Counted from the first letter of the stretch, positions 8,239-17,007 are shown. The stretch: 47,702 nt of DNA from Deltaproteobacteria bacterium (GCA_016214955.1 JACRMN010000009.1:1-47702), one strand, 5' to 3'. Translations and numbers: made by a program. The notes: generated by a model not told the origin, from the sequence alone.

Positions 8239-8323
8239 CGGTCCCGACCAACAGAGCTCACCCCTCGGGCCGGCGGTCGGCGCGAGGGCGGGGGCCCACG
8301 CAGTCGAGCACCGAGGAGCGCCG

Positions 8324-8503
8324 ATGAAGAACAGCACCAAGGACCAGGTCAGAGGCAAGCTCGAGCACGTGAAGGGCAAGATCAAGGAGCTCGCCGGAAA
8401 GGTCACGGGGAAGAAGGCGCTGGAGGCCGAGGGGAAGGACCAGCAGGTCGCCGGCAAGGTGCGGGAGAAGCTCGGCCAGGTCGAGAAGGTCGTCGGCAAG
8501 TGA
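8324..8503 (+). CDS. CsbD family stress protein
   Basis: A 59-residue protein with GAGGAG 6 nt before the ATG. It begins MKNSTKDQVRGKLEHVKGKIKE and continues with the helical, Lys/Glu-rich repeat typical of CsbD (PF05532), in which a G-K-x-K-E-x-x-G unit recurs. CsbD proteins are small cytoplasmic stress proteins, sigma-B controlled in Bacillus, whose molecular role is not known. It lies 85 bp downstream of the Tyr/Trp-rich gene and could share its transcript or have its own promoter. Confidence 0.9.
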   Translation: MKNSTKDQVRGKLEHVKGKIKELAGKVTGKKALEAEGKDQQVAGKVREKLGQVEKVVGK

Positions 8504-8627
8504 GGCCTGGCCTGGAGGATGCACCCCCGGTGGAAGGCCAGGAACGGCGGATCCCGTCGCTCCCGGCTCTCTCGGCGCCCTGTGCCGGCGCCGGGTGTGT
8601 CTTCCGGCACGCATGAGAAGGTCGCCC

Positions 8628-9632
8628 GTGCACCTCGGAGAGAAAGCCCGCGAAGCATCGTCGTCGCCTCCCGGTGCCGGCCCTGGCAGCGGAGACGCCC
8701 CGGCCGGCTCGAGGCCGGCCCCGCTCCGGCTCCTCGTGGCCGACGACGACGCCGATGCGCGCGAGGCGCTGGCCCTCGCTCTTCACCCGGAGTACGAAGT
8801 GATGTCCGCCGCCGACGGGCTGGAGGCGCTGGCGGTGGTGAGCTCCCGCAGCCCCGACATCATCCTGCTCGACCTGATGATGCCCAAGCTCGACGGCTTC
8901 CAGGTGCTGGCGCGGCTGGGCGCCGACCCCGTCACCGCCGGGATCCCGGTCCTGGTGATCTCGGGCCGGCGGGACGACGCCGGCAAGGTGCAGGGGCTGC
9001 GGCTCGGTGCCGTCGACTACCTCGAGAAGCCCTTCTCCGCACCCGAGCTGCGCGCCCGGCTGGAGCGAACCGCCCGCATCCTGCGGGACCAGAGCACGCT
9101 GCGCGAGCTGGCGCGGACCGACCCGCTCACCGGGCTCCCCAACCTCCGCGCCTTCCGCGAGCACCTGGAGGCGGAGAGCAGGCGGGCGAACCGCTACCGC
9201 ACCGAGCTCACCTGCATCGCGGTGGATCTCGACGGGCTCAAGGCCATCAACGACGAGCGGGGCCACGCGGCCGGCGACGCGGCCATCATCGCCATGGCCG
9301 AAGCCCTGCGCCGCGAGCTGCGCGAGACCGACTTCGTGGCCCGCTTCGGCGGCGACGAGTTCGTCATGCTGCTGCCGCACACCGGAGCCGCCGCCGGTCG
9401 CGGCTTCGCGGAACGGGTCTGCGGCCGCCTGGCGCAGACCGTGTTCCAGGTGGCGGGGCAGCACGTGGCGCTGGGCGCCTCGTTCGGCGTGGCCTGCCAG
9501 GAGCCGGGCGACCACCAGGACGGCGAGGCGCTCCTGCGGGCCGCCGACCAGGCCCTGTACCGCGCCAAGGAGCTCGGTCGAGGGCGGGTGGAGGTGGCCC
9601 CCCGCACCGACACCCCGGCCCACGGGCACTGA
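8628..9632 (+). CDS. Response regulator with diguanylate cyclase output (REC-GGDEF)
   Basis: About 334 residues from a GTG preceded by AGAAGG; an ATG five codons upstream (8613) is the alternative. The receiver domain (residues 33-150) has the acidic cluster at VADDDAD, the phosphoacceptor Asp near residue 82 in LLDLMMPKLDG, and the conserved Lys in EKPF. The GGDEF domain has an intact active site (FGGDEF, residues 241-245) and, five residues earlier, an RxxD inhibitory site (RETD). It should therefore make cyclic di-GMP from GTP upon phosphorylation, with product inhibition. The histidine kinase gene begins 40 bp downstream and is its probable partner. Confidence 0.92.
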   Translation: MHLGEKAREASSSPPGAGPGSGDAPAGSRPAPLRLLVADDDADAREALALALHPEYEVMSAADGLEALAVVSSRSPDIILLDLMMPKLDGFQVLARLGADPVTAGIPVLVISGRRDDAGKVQGLRLGAVDYLEKPFSAPELRARLERTARILRDQSTLRELARTDPLTGLPNLRAFREHLEAESRRANRYRTELTCIAVDLDGLKAINDERGHAAGDAAIIAMAEALRRELRETDFVARFGGDEFVMLLPHTGAAAGRGFAERVCGRLAQTVFQVAGQHVALGASFGVACQEPGDHQDGEALLRAADQALYRAKELGRGRVEVAPRTDTPAHGH

Positions 9633-9672
9633 GGTCGGGGCTCCCGGCCCCCAGGGGAGAAGAGGATCGAGC

Positions 9673-10755
9673 ATGCTCTACGAATTCATCGAGTCGAACC
9701 GCGAGCGGGTCATCGAGCGCGCCAGGGGCGCGGTGGCCTCGAGGCCGTGGCCCGTGGCCTCCCCGGAGGAGCTGTCCAGCGGGATCCCCCTCTTCCTGAC
9801 GCAGCTCACCGAGACCCTGCGCGCGGAGCTCGGGCCGGCGTCCGGAGCCGACGAGCGCATCGGCCCCAGCGCCGCCCGGCACGGCCGCGACCTCCTGGCC
9901 CGGGGGTTCACGTTCTCGCAGGTGGTCCACGACTACGGAGACGTCTGCCAGTCCATCACCGGCCTGGCCGCCGAGCTGCAGGCGCCCATCACCACGGAGG
10001 AGTTCCACACCCTGAACCGCTGCCTCGACACCGCCATCGCCGAGTCGGTCACCGAGTTCGCCCGGCTCCGCGAGGCGGCCACGGCCGACGTCGAGGCCGA
10101 GCGGCGCGGTCACCTGACGCACGAGCTGGGCAACAAGCTGCACTCGGCCATGCTGGCCTTCGACGTCCTCAAGTCCGGAGCGGTGGGCACCTCGGGCAGC
10201 ACCGGGAAGGTCCTGGGCAGCAGCCTGCTGGGCCTCCGGGAGCTGCTCGACACCTCCATCGCCCAGGTGCGGCTGGCCAGCAAGGAGGCCCGTCGCGACC
10301 GGGTGAAGCTGAAGGCCTTCCTCGAGGAGCTGGCCGTCTCGGTGGGCCTGTACGCCGGGTACCGCGAGGTCACCCTGCAGGTCGATCCGGTGGATCCGGC
10401 CCGGGAGTTCGAGGCCGACCTGCCGCTCCTCGCCTCGGCGGTCACCAATCTCCTCCAGAATGCGTGCAAGTACACCCGCCCCCGCAGCCGCGTCACGCTG
10501 CGCACCCGGAGCGAGAACGGGGCGGTCTTCATCGAGGTCGAGGACCAGTGCGGAGGCCTCGACGTGCCGCCGGGCGTGGACCTCTTCGACGGCGCCCGCG
10601 CGCCTCACGGCGAGGGGCGGTCCGGCCTGGGATTGGGGCTCTCCATCTGCCGGAAGGCCGTGGAGAGGAACCGGGGCCGGGTCCGCTTCCGCAACCTCCC
10701 GGGCCGGGGCTGCATCTTCGAGATCGAGCTCCCCCACCTCTCGCCGGGAGCCTGA
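9673..10755 (+). CDS. Soluble sensor histidine kinase
   Basis: 360 residues with no membrane segment. The N-terminal 130 residues resemble the RsbRD-type N-terminal sensory domain (ARHGRDLLARGFTFSQVVHDYG). The dimerisation helix carries the phosphorylatable His at residue 150 in HLTHELGNKL. The ATPase domain has the N box NLLQNACKYT, the G1 box EDQCGGL and the G2 box GRSGLGLGLS. It sits directly after the REC-GGDEF gene, so phosphotransfer to that regulator, and so control of cyclic di-GMP, is the simplest inference. The signal is unknown. The stop converges with that of the lipoprotein gene, with 10 bp between them. Confidence 0.88.
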   Translation: MLYEFIESNRERVIERARGAVASRPWPVASPEELSSGIPLFLTQLTETLRAELGPASGADERIGPSAARHGRDLLARGFTFSQVVHDYGDVCQSITGLAAELQAPITTEEFHTLNRCLDTAIAESVTEFARLREAATADVEAERRGHLTHELGNKLHSAMLAFDVLKSGAVGTSGSTGKVLGSSLLGLRELLDTSIAQVRLASKEARRDRVKLKAFLEELAVSVGLYAGYREVTLQVDPVDPAREFEADLPLLASAVTNLLQNACKYTRPRSRVTLRTRSENGAVFIEVEDQCGGLDVPPGVDLFDGARAPHGEGRSGLGLGLSICRKAVERNRGRVRFRNLPGRGCIFEIELPHLSPGA

Positions 10756-10765
10756 GGGCGGCGGC

Positions 10766-12874
10766 TCACTCCGCCACGAAGCTGCGGCCCACCAGGTTGC
10801 TGGTCGCCATCGTCACCGCCAGCGACCGGGGAACGAAGGTTCGCGTGCCGAGGCTCGGCGTCACCGTGTAGGAGCCCGGCACCAGCCCACAGAAGCCGTA
10901 GTGGCCCTCCGCGGTGGTGGTGCCGGTGGTGTTGCCTCCACCGGCCATCGCCAGGGCGACGGAGACCGCCGGGACCGGGGTCTGGAGATCGGCGAGCGTC
11001 ACCTTCCCCATGATGCAATGGGTCGGCATGTGGACGACGCCGATGGCGGCCCGGCCGCGCTCGGTGAACCAGACGTTGCCGTCGGTGCCGCCGGTGATGC
11101 GGAAGGGCAGCGACCCGGCGACGGGCAGGGGCATCTCCTGGGTCAGGCGCCCCGCGTTCGGGTCGGCCCGGGGATCGAAGTCGGCGTACGGCAGGCGGGC
11201 GATCGAGTTGCCGGCCTGCTCGGTCACGTAGACCGCCTGGTCCGGCCCGTTGGCCACGCCGCTGAGCTTGCTGCCCGGCACCGACGGGGAGAACCAGGAG
11301 AGGCCGCCGGCTGCCGTCAGGCGGCCGAGCCGATCGCTGGCCGCGTCGACGAACCAGGCGCCGGGCTCGTCGAGGATGGGTGCCAGGCTGATGGGCTGGC
11401 CCACGTCGACGGCGATGGCCTGCACCAGGCCGGTGGCCGGGTCGATCCAGCCGATGCGACCGCACCCCTCGGCGGCCCACCAGACGTTGCCGCCGGTCCA
11501 GGCCAGCGACGTGGGCCGGCAGCCCGCCGGGAGGTCGTACTCGGCGACCATGGTGCCGCTGGTCGGGTTGTCGCCGCTGGCCACCCGCATCCGGCCCACC
11601 TTGCCGGCGTCGTGCTCCGCGAACCAAATGTCGGGGCTGAGGGGGCTGGCGCCGGGGCCGTTCACCACGTCCGAGGGGCGGCTCGCCGGGGTGGGGATGT
11701 CCACGGCGAAGACGTCGCCGCCGCTCCAGCTGATGCAGCCGATGCGGTTGGCCTGGGGCTCGGTGAAGCAGCGGAGGCCGAAGAAGCGCAGGGCGATGGC
11801 GGTGGGCGCCGCCGACGCGTCGCCGACGGGGAAGTCGGTCACCTCGCCGCGAGCGCCATCGGGCGCGTCCTGCAGGCGCACGCGGGTCACCACCGCGCCC
11901 ACGCCGTCGGTGAGCCAGGCGTCGAGGTCGTTGCCGATGGCGATGCCGAAGGGGACGCGCCCGCCGGTGGCCATCTCGCCGAGCTGGGACGACCCGGTGC
12001 TGGCGGTGCCCGAGAAGGCCGGCAGCACCGCGTCGGCGCCGCCGAGCGCCACCGCCTGCGAGCGCGGCGCGAAGGCGAAGCCCGAGCGCGATGGCGTGAC
12101 CGTGTAGGCCCCGTCGGCCAGGTCCGGGAAGACGAAGCCGCCGGTGGCGTCGGTGAGGGTGCTCGCGAGCGCCGCGCTGCCGCGCTCGAGGGTGATGGTG
12201 ACGTCGCCGGCGACGGCCCCGACCACCGAGCCCGAGATGGCGTGCAGCGGCGCCGTGGCCACGCTGGAGACGAAGTCCTGCCCGCTGGCGTCCGCGCCGC
12301 TCAGCGTCACCGTGCGCGCCCCGGGGCTGAAGCCGTGGCCCGCCAGGACCGGCGTCACCACGTAGGTGCTGTCGGGGACGCCCAGGAAGGAGAAGGTGCC
12401 GTCGGCCGCCGTGCTGGTGCTGGCGCTGGTGCCCGCACCCGAGAGGTCCACCTGGACACCGGCCGCGACCGCGCCGCGGATGGTCCCGCGGATGGCGTGG
12501 GTGCGGGCCGTGGCGATGAAGTCCTGGCCGCCGACGTCGGCGTCGCCCAGCAGCACCGCCTGCCCGGCGTGCGGGGCGAAGGTGTAGCCCTCGAGGGCGG
12601 CCGTGACCAGGTACGGGCCGGCGGCCAGGCGCGCGAAGGAGTAGCCGCCCGAGGGACCGGTGGTGGTGGTGCGCGCGGTGGCCCCCCCGCTGCCCAGCGT
12701 GATGTTCACGCCCGCCCTCACCTCGCCCGTGACCGCGCCCGAGATGGAGTGGCCAGAGGGGGGGGCATCGAGGCCGCAGCCCCCCACCAGCAAGGCCGGC
12801 AGCAGCAGCAGGGTGGCGACGAGGCCCCGGCGATGCCCGGAGCTGGAATGGGACTTGGGGTCGATGCGGTCCAT
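10766..12874 (-). CDS. Large lipoprotein with carboxypeptidase-regulatory-like repeats and a Vgb-type beta-propeller
   Basis: 702 residues. The start is ATG with GGGAGA upstream. A basic N-terminus and the lipobox LVGGC predict an outer-membrane lipoprotein. Three Ig-like repeats of about 80 residues follow (ISGAVTGEV, IRGTIRGAV, ISGSVVGAV; each ends Y-x-VTP or similar and then F-x-P), typical of carboxypeptidase-regulatory or prealbumin-like folds. The middle (about residues 260-600) has repeated W-F-x-E units such as IWFAEHDAGKVGRM and VWFTERGRAAIG, as in virginiamycin B lyase-like propellers. A fourth Ig-like repeat closes the protein. Vgb lyase activity is doubtful here; a surface sensing or binding role is more likely. 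Confidence 0.82.
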   Translation of the reverse strand: MDRIDPKSHSSSGHRRGLVATLLLLPALLVGGCGLDAPPSGHSISGAVTGEVRAGVNITLGSGGATARTTTTGPSGGYSFARLAAGPYLVTAALEGYTFAPHAGQAVLLGDADVGGQDFIATARTHAIRGTIRGAVAAGVQVDLSGAGTSASTSTAADGTFSFLGVPDSTYVVTPVLAGHGFSPGARTVTLSGADASGQDFVSSVATAPLHAISGSVVGAVAGDVTITLERGSAALASTLTDATGGFVFPDLADGAYTVTPSRSGFAFAPRSQAVALGGADAVLPAFSGTASTGSSQLGEMATGGRVPFGIAIGNDLDAWLTDGVGAVVTRVRLQDAPDGARGEVTDFPVGDASAAPTAIALRFFGLRCFTEPQANRIGCISWSGGDVFAVDIPTPASRPSDVVNGPGASPLSPDIWFAEHDAGKVGRMRVASGDNPTSGTMVAEYDLPAGCRPTSLAWTGGNVWWAAEGCGRIGWIDPATGLVQAIAVDVGQPISLAPILDEPGAWFVDAASDRLGRLTAAGGLSWFSPSVPGSKLSGVANGPDQAVYVTEQAGNSIARLPYADFDPRADPNAGRLTQEMPLPVAGSLPFRITGGTDGNVWFTERGRAAIGVVHMPTHCIMGKVTLADLQTPVPAVSVALAMAGGGNTTGTTTAEGHYGFCGLVPGSYTVTPSLGTRTFVPRSLAVTMATSNLVGRSFVAE

Positions 12875-13189
12875 GGGATCTCCCGGTGGTCGCGCTCCGG
12901 GTAAGCCCTGCCAGGAGCGGGCCAGGGCCGGGCGCGGATGCGGCACGCGCGCCGGAAACGACCGGCGGCGGGCGCGGGAGCGTCCGCTCCCGGGCGGCAC
13001 GAACGTTCCGCGGTGCCCCCCAGACGCCGCCCCCGGGGCGCGCCGGACGGCACCTCGAAGGACGGCGCCATGTTGCGCCGCGACGCCCCTCGTACGCCGC
13101 ATGCAGTGCCCTGGGAGGGGCGCCCATGGCGCCATCCGGGGCCATACCGGCTCCAGGCGCACGCCCATCCAACGCAGCAGGAGGAACAC
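12875..13189. other. 315-bp divergent intergenic region
   Basis: It separates the propeller lipoprotein (reverse) from the cysteine-pair repeat protein (forward). It contains a 7-bp inverted repeat with a 4-nt loop (12975-12992) and, just beyond, the palindrome GAACGTTC (13001-13008), which recurs in two other intergenic regions of the window. No small gene was seen. Confidence 0.45.
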
Positions 13190-13873
13190 ATGAGGAAGAT
13201 CGGAAGCATCACGCTCGCGCTCGCCGCGGGCCTCACCCTCGGTACGTCCGCACAGGCCGCCGAGGCCATGTCGAAGTCGCAGCACGAGTCGGCGGAGAAG
13301 GTCATCGAGACCGACTACAAGGCCGCGAAGGCAGCCTGCGACTCGCAGGCAGGAAACGCCAAGGACGTCTGCCGGGCGGAGGCCAGCGGCCAGGAGAAGA
13401 TCTCCAAGGCCGAGCTCGCGGCCCGCTTCAAGCCGACCACCAAGGCCCGGAACGCCGTTCACGTCGCCAAGGCCGAAGCGGTCTACGCGGTGGCCATCCA
13501 GCGCTGCGACGACAAGGCCGGCAACGACAAGGACGTCTGCGTCAAGGAGGCCTCCGCGGCCAAGGTCCGCGCCCTCGCCGATGCCAAGGTGAGCCTGGCG
13601 ACGGTGCAGGCGAACGCCAAGGCCAGCGAGACCAAGGCGGTCGCGAACGCCAAGGCCAGCGAGACCAGGGCGGTCGCGAGCGGCAAGGCGCACGAGACGG
13701 CGGCCGAGGCCAACGCCCAGGCTGCGGCCACGGGCCAGGAGGCCCGCAAGGGCGCGGTGGCCGACAAGAGCGACGCCGACTACGCAGTCGCCAAGGAGAA
13801 GTGCGACGCGCTGTCGGGCGAGCCGAAGGACGCCTGCCTCAACGAGGCCAAGCTTCGCCACGGGCAGCGCTAG
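13190..13873 (+). CDS. Periplasmic repeat protein with paired cysteines and an 11-residue helical repeat
   Basis: 227 residues, with an excellent AGGAGG 6 nt before the ATG and a Sec signal peptide ending ...TSAQAAEA. Three copies of a cysteine-pair unit are visible: AKAACDSQAGNAKDVCRAEA, AIQRCDDKAGNDKDVCVKEA and AKEKCDALSGEPKDACLNEA. The two Cys in each unit are 10 apart and probably form a disulfide that clips a helical hairpin. Between copies two and three lies an Ala/Lys/Glu-rich stretch with an 11-residue period (NAKASETKAVA, NAKASETRAVA, SGKAHETAAEA, NAQAAATGQEA). Related proteins in proteobacteria are often labelled TolA-like without evidence. The function is unknown; a periplasmic stress or desiccation role is speculation. 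Confidence 0.78.
   Translation: MRKIGSITLALAAGLTLGTSAQAAEAMSKSQHESAEKVIETDYKAAKAACDSQAGNAKDVCRAEASGQEKISKAELAARFKPTTKARNAVHVAKAEAVYAVAIQRCDDKAGNDKDVCVKEASAAKVRALADAKVSLATVQANAKASETKAVANAKASETRAVASGKAHETAAEANAQAAATGQEARKGAVADKSDADYAVAKEKCDALSGEPKDACLNEAKLRHGQR
13610..13708 (+). repeat. 33-bp tandem repeat, three units, inside the repeat-protein gene
   Basis: Units at 13610-13642 and 13643-13675 differ at one base; the third (13676-13708) is diverged. The period is 11 codons and keeps the reading frame, so it encodes the 11-residue helical repeat described for the host gene. It marks recent internal duplication. Confidence 0.85.
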
Positions 13874-14005
13874 AGCCGCGCTGGAGCGGCGGCAGCGGGA
13901 CGGTGCCGGCGGCGTCCGAAAGATCGGGCGCTGGCCGGCTCGCTGCGTTGGTGGAAGGGGTTGCCGTGCGCGTCGCGAGGCGCAGGCACGGGTGCGGCGC
14001 GCCCG

Positions 14006-14027
14006 GCGGGCCGGTTCCCCGGCCCGC
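14006..14027. terminator. Stem-loop between convergent genes
   Basis: A 9-bp G+C stem (14006-14014 with 14019-14027) closes a TTCC loop, downstream of the repeat-protein gene and of the small membrane protein gene. It has no T-run, as is common in genomes this rich in G+C, so termination function is inferred. Confidence 0.4.
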
Positions 14028-14053
14028 GGCGCAGCCGCCTTGCCACCGCCGCG

Positions 14054-14203
14054 CTAGACCGTCCGCCGGCCCTGGAGGAATCCGATCACCACCACGATGA
14101 GGGCAGCCACGAGCAGGATGTGGAGGAAGCCGCCCATGGTCGTCGAGGTGACGAGCCCGAGGGCCCAGAGAACGAACAGAATGACTGCGATGGTCCACAG
14201 CAT
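14054..14203 (-). CDS. Small membrane protein, DUF5670 (lmo0937) type
   Basis: A 49-residue protein with AAGGAG 6 nt before the ATG. It is MLWTIAVILFVLWALGLVTS, then TMGGFLHILLVAALIVVVIG and a short FLQGRRTV tail: two membrane helices around a short loop containing Gly-Gly. This matches the lmo0937 family of tiny membrane proteins widespread in soil bacteria and often stress induced, with unknown function. The palindrome GAACGTTC lies about 145 bp upstream. Confidence 0.85.
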   Translation of the reverse strand: MLWTIAVILFVLWALGLVTSTTMGGFLHILLVAALIVVVIGFLQGRRTV

Positions 14204-14347
14204 GAGGATCTCCTTCGAGGCGGACGCGCCTCGTCTCACCTCCCTGCAGAGCACCGCCCGTGCCGGGCGGCGCCCCGCACCGTGCCTCGATTTCCCAGGG
14301 ACACCCGGGTCCAGGTGCCGGCTCCAGGTGTCCGGCCCCAGCCGGAG

Positions 14348-14355
14348 AACGTTCA
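14348..14355. promoter_or_regulatory. GAACGTTC palindrome upstream of the small membrane protein
   Basis: This 8-bp palindrome also occurs at 3350-3357 and 13001-13008, each time in an intergenic region. On the reverse strand it reads GTGAACGTTC ahead of the DUF5670 gene. It might be a regulator half-site or a -35-like element; which one cannot be told from the sequence. Confidence 0.25.
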
Positions 14356-14440
14356 CGGACGGCTGGCGCCGGGGCGATCGAGCGCACGGGATCGTCGCCG
14401 CCCCTTCCGGAGCGGAAGCTCGCCGGCCGCCGCGCGGTTC

Positions 14441-15976
14441 TCAGGCCCTCCGCGCCAGGTGGCGCCCGAGCCGGGCCTCCAGCGCCCGCCCCAGGCGCGC
14501 CAGCGGCAGCCCCAGCGCCAGGTAGCAGGCGGCGACCAGCAGCCCCAGTCCCAGGTGGTCGCGCATCGAGGCCGCCAGGTTGGAGTAGGTCTTGGTGAGC
14601 TCGGTGAGGGTGACGATGGAGACCAGCGAGCTGTCCTTGAGCATGGCGATGACGTCGTTCGTCATCGGCGGTATGGAGATGCGCAGCGCCTGCGGCGCCA
14701 CCACGTGGCGCAGCGTCTGCCAGCGGCCGAGCCCCAGCGAGGCGGCCACCTCGGCCTGCGAACCGGGCACGCTCTCCAGGCCGGCGCGGTAGTTCTCGGC
14801 CTCGGCGGCGGCGTAGTTGAGCCCCAGCGCCAGCCAGCCGGCGGTGAAGGGCTCGAGCTTCACCCCCAGCTCCGGGAGGCCGAAGTAGATCATGATGAGC
14901 TGGACCAGCAGCGGCGTCCCGCGCCACAGCTCCACGTACCCCACCGCCGCCCAGCGCAGCGGCGCCGGCCCGTAGCGCCGGGCCGCCGCCAGGAGCGCGC
15001 CCAGCAGCAGCGCCAGCGACATCGAGGAGAGGGTGAGCAGGAGCGTGAGCCCGGCGCCGCGCAGGAGCAGCCCGAGGGCGCGCGGGTAGCGATCCAGCAG
15101 CCGCTCCCGCCAGGAAGGGGGCCGGCCCACCGCCGCCCGCCACGACTCCCAGGCCTCGGCCACCGCTGCCCGCGGCGCTGGCGAGGGGTCGCCGAGCAGC
15201 GCCGCGGTCTCGGCGTTCCAGATGCCCCAGCGCTCGTAGAGGGCGCGCAGCGCGCCGCTCCGGGCCAGCTCGCCGAGCGCCTGGTCCACCGCGTCCCGGA
15301 GCCGCCCGTCCCCGGGGCGCAGGGCCACCGCGTAGCGCACCTCGCCCAGGGCGCCGGGCAGGGTCTCGAGCTCCGGCTGCACGTCGCCGTAGTAGCGGGC
15401 CACCGGCTCGTCGAGGAGCACGGCGTCGGTGCGCCCGAGCCGCAGGTCGTCGTAGATCTCGTCCTGGCCGCCGTCGTAGGTGCGCACCGTGGCGCCGGCC
15501 CGGGTGAGGATGCGCTCGGCCAGCGAGCCGGGCAGGGTGCCGACGGTGCGCCCGGCCAGCGCCGGGAGGCTGCGCGGCGCCGAGGCGTCGCCGCGCCGCA
15601 CCGTGAGCCGCTCCGGCGCGGCGTAGTAGGGGCGGGAGAGCAGGCAGACCCGCCGCTTCTCGTCGGCCACCTCGATGCCGTTCAGGGCCACGTCGAAGTC
15701 GCCGCGGGCCAGGAGCTCCAGCAGGCGCTCCCAGGCGCCGCTGGCCGGGCGGGCCTTCACCCCCAGCGCCCGGGCCAGGGCCTCCGCCAGCTCCACCTCG
15801 AAGCCCACCAGGTGGTTCGGGTCCCAGGGGTCCTGGAACACGTAGGGCGCGCCGCCGAAGGCGTCGGCCCCCCAGCGGAGCTCGCCCCGCTGCCGCACGG
15901 CGTCCAGCGTGTCCGGCACCGGCGCCGCCGGCTCCGCGGCGCCGAGGGCCAGGCAGGCGAGGAGCGTGGCGATCAC
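14441..15976 (-). CDS. Polar amino-acid ABC transporter: solute-binding domain fused to permease
   Basis: 511 residues. After a short signal segment (MIATLLACLALGAAEP), a family-3 solute-binding domain runs from LDAVRQRGELRWGADAFGGAPYVF to about residue 250 (GFEVELAEALARALG, FDVALNGIEV, LYERWGIWN). The permease domain follows at about 290-500, with the EAA loop at EVAASLGLGRWQTLRHVVAPQAL and the family motif YVELWRGTPLLVQLIMIYFGLP. The fusion resembles Gram-positive GlnP-type proteins, where the binding domain is tethered to the membrane. No ATPase gene is adjacent, so an ATPase encoded elsewhere must serve it. The start is GTG with a weak ribosome-binding site. Substrate unknown; glutamate, glutamine or arginine are typical. 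Confidence 0.88.
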   Translation of the reverse strand: MIATLLACLALGAAEPAAPVPDTLDAVRQRGELRWGADAFGGAPYVFQDPWDPNHLVGFEVELAEALARALGVKARPASGAWERLLELLARGDFDVALNGIEVADEKRRVCLLSRPYYAAPERLTVRRGDASAPRSLPALAGRTVGTLPGSLAERILTRAGATVRTYDGGQDEIYDDLRLGRTDAVLLDEPVARYYGDVQPELETLPGALGEVRYAVALRPGDGRLRDAVDQALGELARSGALRALYERWGIWNAETAALLGDPSPAPRAAVAEAWESWRAAVGRPPSWRERLLDRYPRALGLLLRGAGLTLLLTLSSMSLALLLGALLAAARRYGPAPLRWAAVGYVELWRGTPLLVQLIMIYFGLPELGVKLEPFTAGWLALGLNYAAAEAENYRAGLESVPGSQAEVAASLGLGRWQTLRHVVAPQALRISIPPMTNDVIAMLKDSSLVSIVTLTELTKTYSNLAASMRDHLGLGLLVAACYLALGLPLARLGRALEARLGRHLARRA

Positions 15977-16087
15977 GTCGGGTGAGGTCCCGGTGCAGGT
16001 GGCGCGTGCAAGCCGGCGCGATGCTAGCCGCCGCCGCAGGCACGGCGCAATGGGTCGCCTGTCCGGCCCAGGGCCCGGTGCGGCGGC

Positions 16088-16915
16088 CTAGCGAGGCCCC
16101 AGCGCCGCGTCGATGGCCCGGAGCCCCTCGAGCGCGCCCACCGGCAGAGAGAGGTGGGGCGCGCCGATCTGCGGCTCGCGGGGGTTGATGCGCACCACCC
16201 GCGCGCCGTCGCGCCGGCCCAGGTTCTCGGAGGCGAAGCGGATGGAGGGGATGGCGGTACCGGCGCCCATCTCCACCACCACCAGCGGGTCCTCGGCCCG
16301 CTGCTCGAAGGCCTCGAAGCGCCGGCGCTGCTGCTCCGTCCGATCGGGCAACCACCCCATGTCGCCGAACATCAGGATGTTGGGGCGCGCCACGCCATGG
16401 CAGCGGATGCAGCGCGGGATCCTCCGGGCCCGCATGGTTTCGAGGTCCACCGGCACCTCCTCCCGGCATTCCCAGATGCCGTAGCAGTCGCCGCCGCACT
16501 GCAGGTGGTGGATGGACCCGTGGATCTCCAGCACCGAGCGCTCCGGGAAGCCGGCCTTCTGGAACTGTCCGTCCACGTTCGAGGTGACCACGAAGGCCTC
16601 GAGCCCGAGCCGCTCGATCCAGCCGAGCAGCAGGCCGAAGCCAGGGTGGGGGGCGGTGTCGCGGTAGAGGTGGAGCCGGTGGCCGTAGAAGCCCCAGCCG
16701 AAGGCCGGATCGCGGTCGAAGTGCTCGGGGTTGGCGGCCTCGACGAAGGTGAGCCCCAGGCGCTCGTAGGGCGGGTAGGCCTTCCAGAAGCCCTGGTCGC
16801 CGCGGAAGTCGGGCAGGCCCGAGTCCACCCCCATGCCGGCGCCGGCGGTGATCACCAGCGACCGGGCGGAGCGGAGGGCGCCGGCGGCGCGTGCGCTGAC
16901 GTCCGCGAGCTCCAT
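16088..16915 (-). CDS. Sir2 family NAD-dependent deacylase
   Basis: 275 residues. The NAD-binding motif is ITAGAGMGVDSGLPDFRG, and the catalytic His lies in LEIHGSIHHLQC. Zinc ligands are probably Cys of CGGDC and CIRC. The usual TQNID-x-LH block is replaced by TSNVDGQF, keeping N and D but not the His after it, and RPNILMFGDMGW replaces the usual RPxVVxFGE. It should remove acetyl or other acyl groups from lysine, using NAD+. These deviations place it in a divergent bacterial subgroup rather than the CobB class. The gene is monocistronic, and the start ATG is the only good one. Confidence 0.88.
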   Translation of the reverse strand: MELADVSARAAGALRSARSLVITAGAGMGVDSGLPDFRGDQGFWKAYPPYERLGLTFVEAANPEHFDRDPAFGWGFYGHRLHLYRDTAPHPGFGLLLGWIERLGLEAFVVTSNVDGQFQKAGFPERSVLEIHGSIHHLQCGGDCYGIWECREEVPVDLETMRARRIPRCIRCHGVARPNILMFGDMGWLPDRTEQQRRRFEAFEQRAEDPLVVVEMGAGTAIPSIRFASENLGRRDGARVVRINPREPQIGAPHLSLPVGALEGLRAIDAALGPR

Positions 16916-17007
16916 GGCCGGAGTCTAGCCGAGCGGCGGCACTCTCCGCACCGCTGCCGCGCCCCGCCCCCGGGGTGTCGGGGGCGGGGCGGGCCGCGTG
17001 CCCTCCG

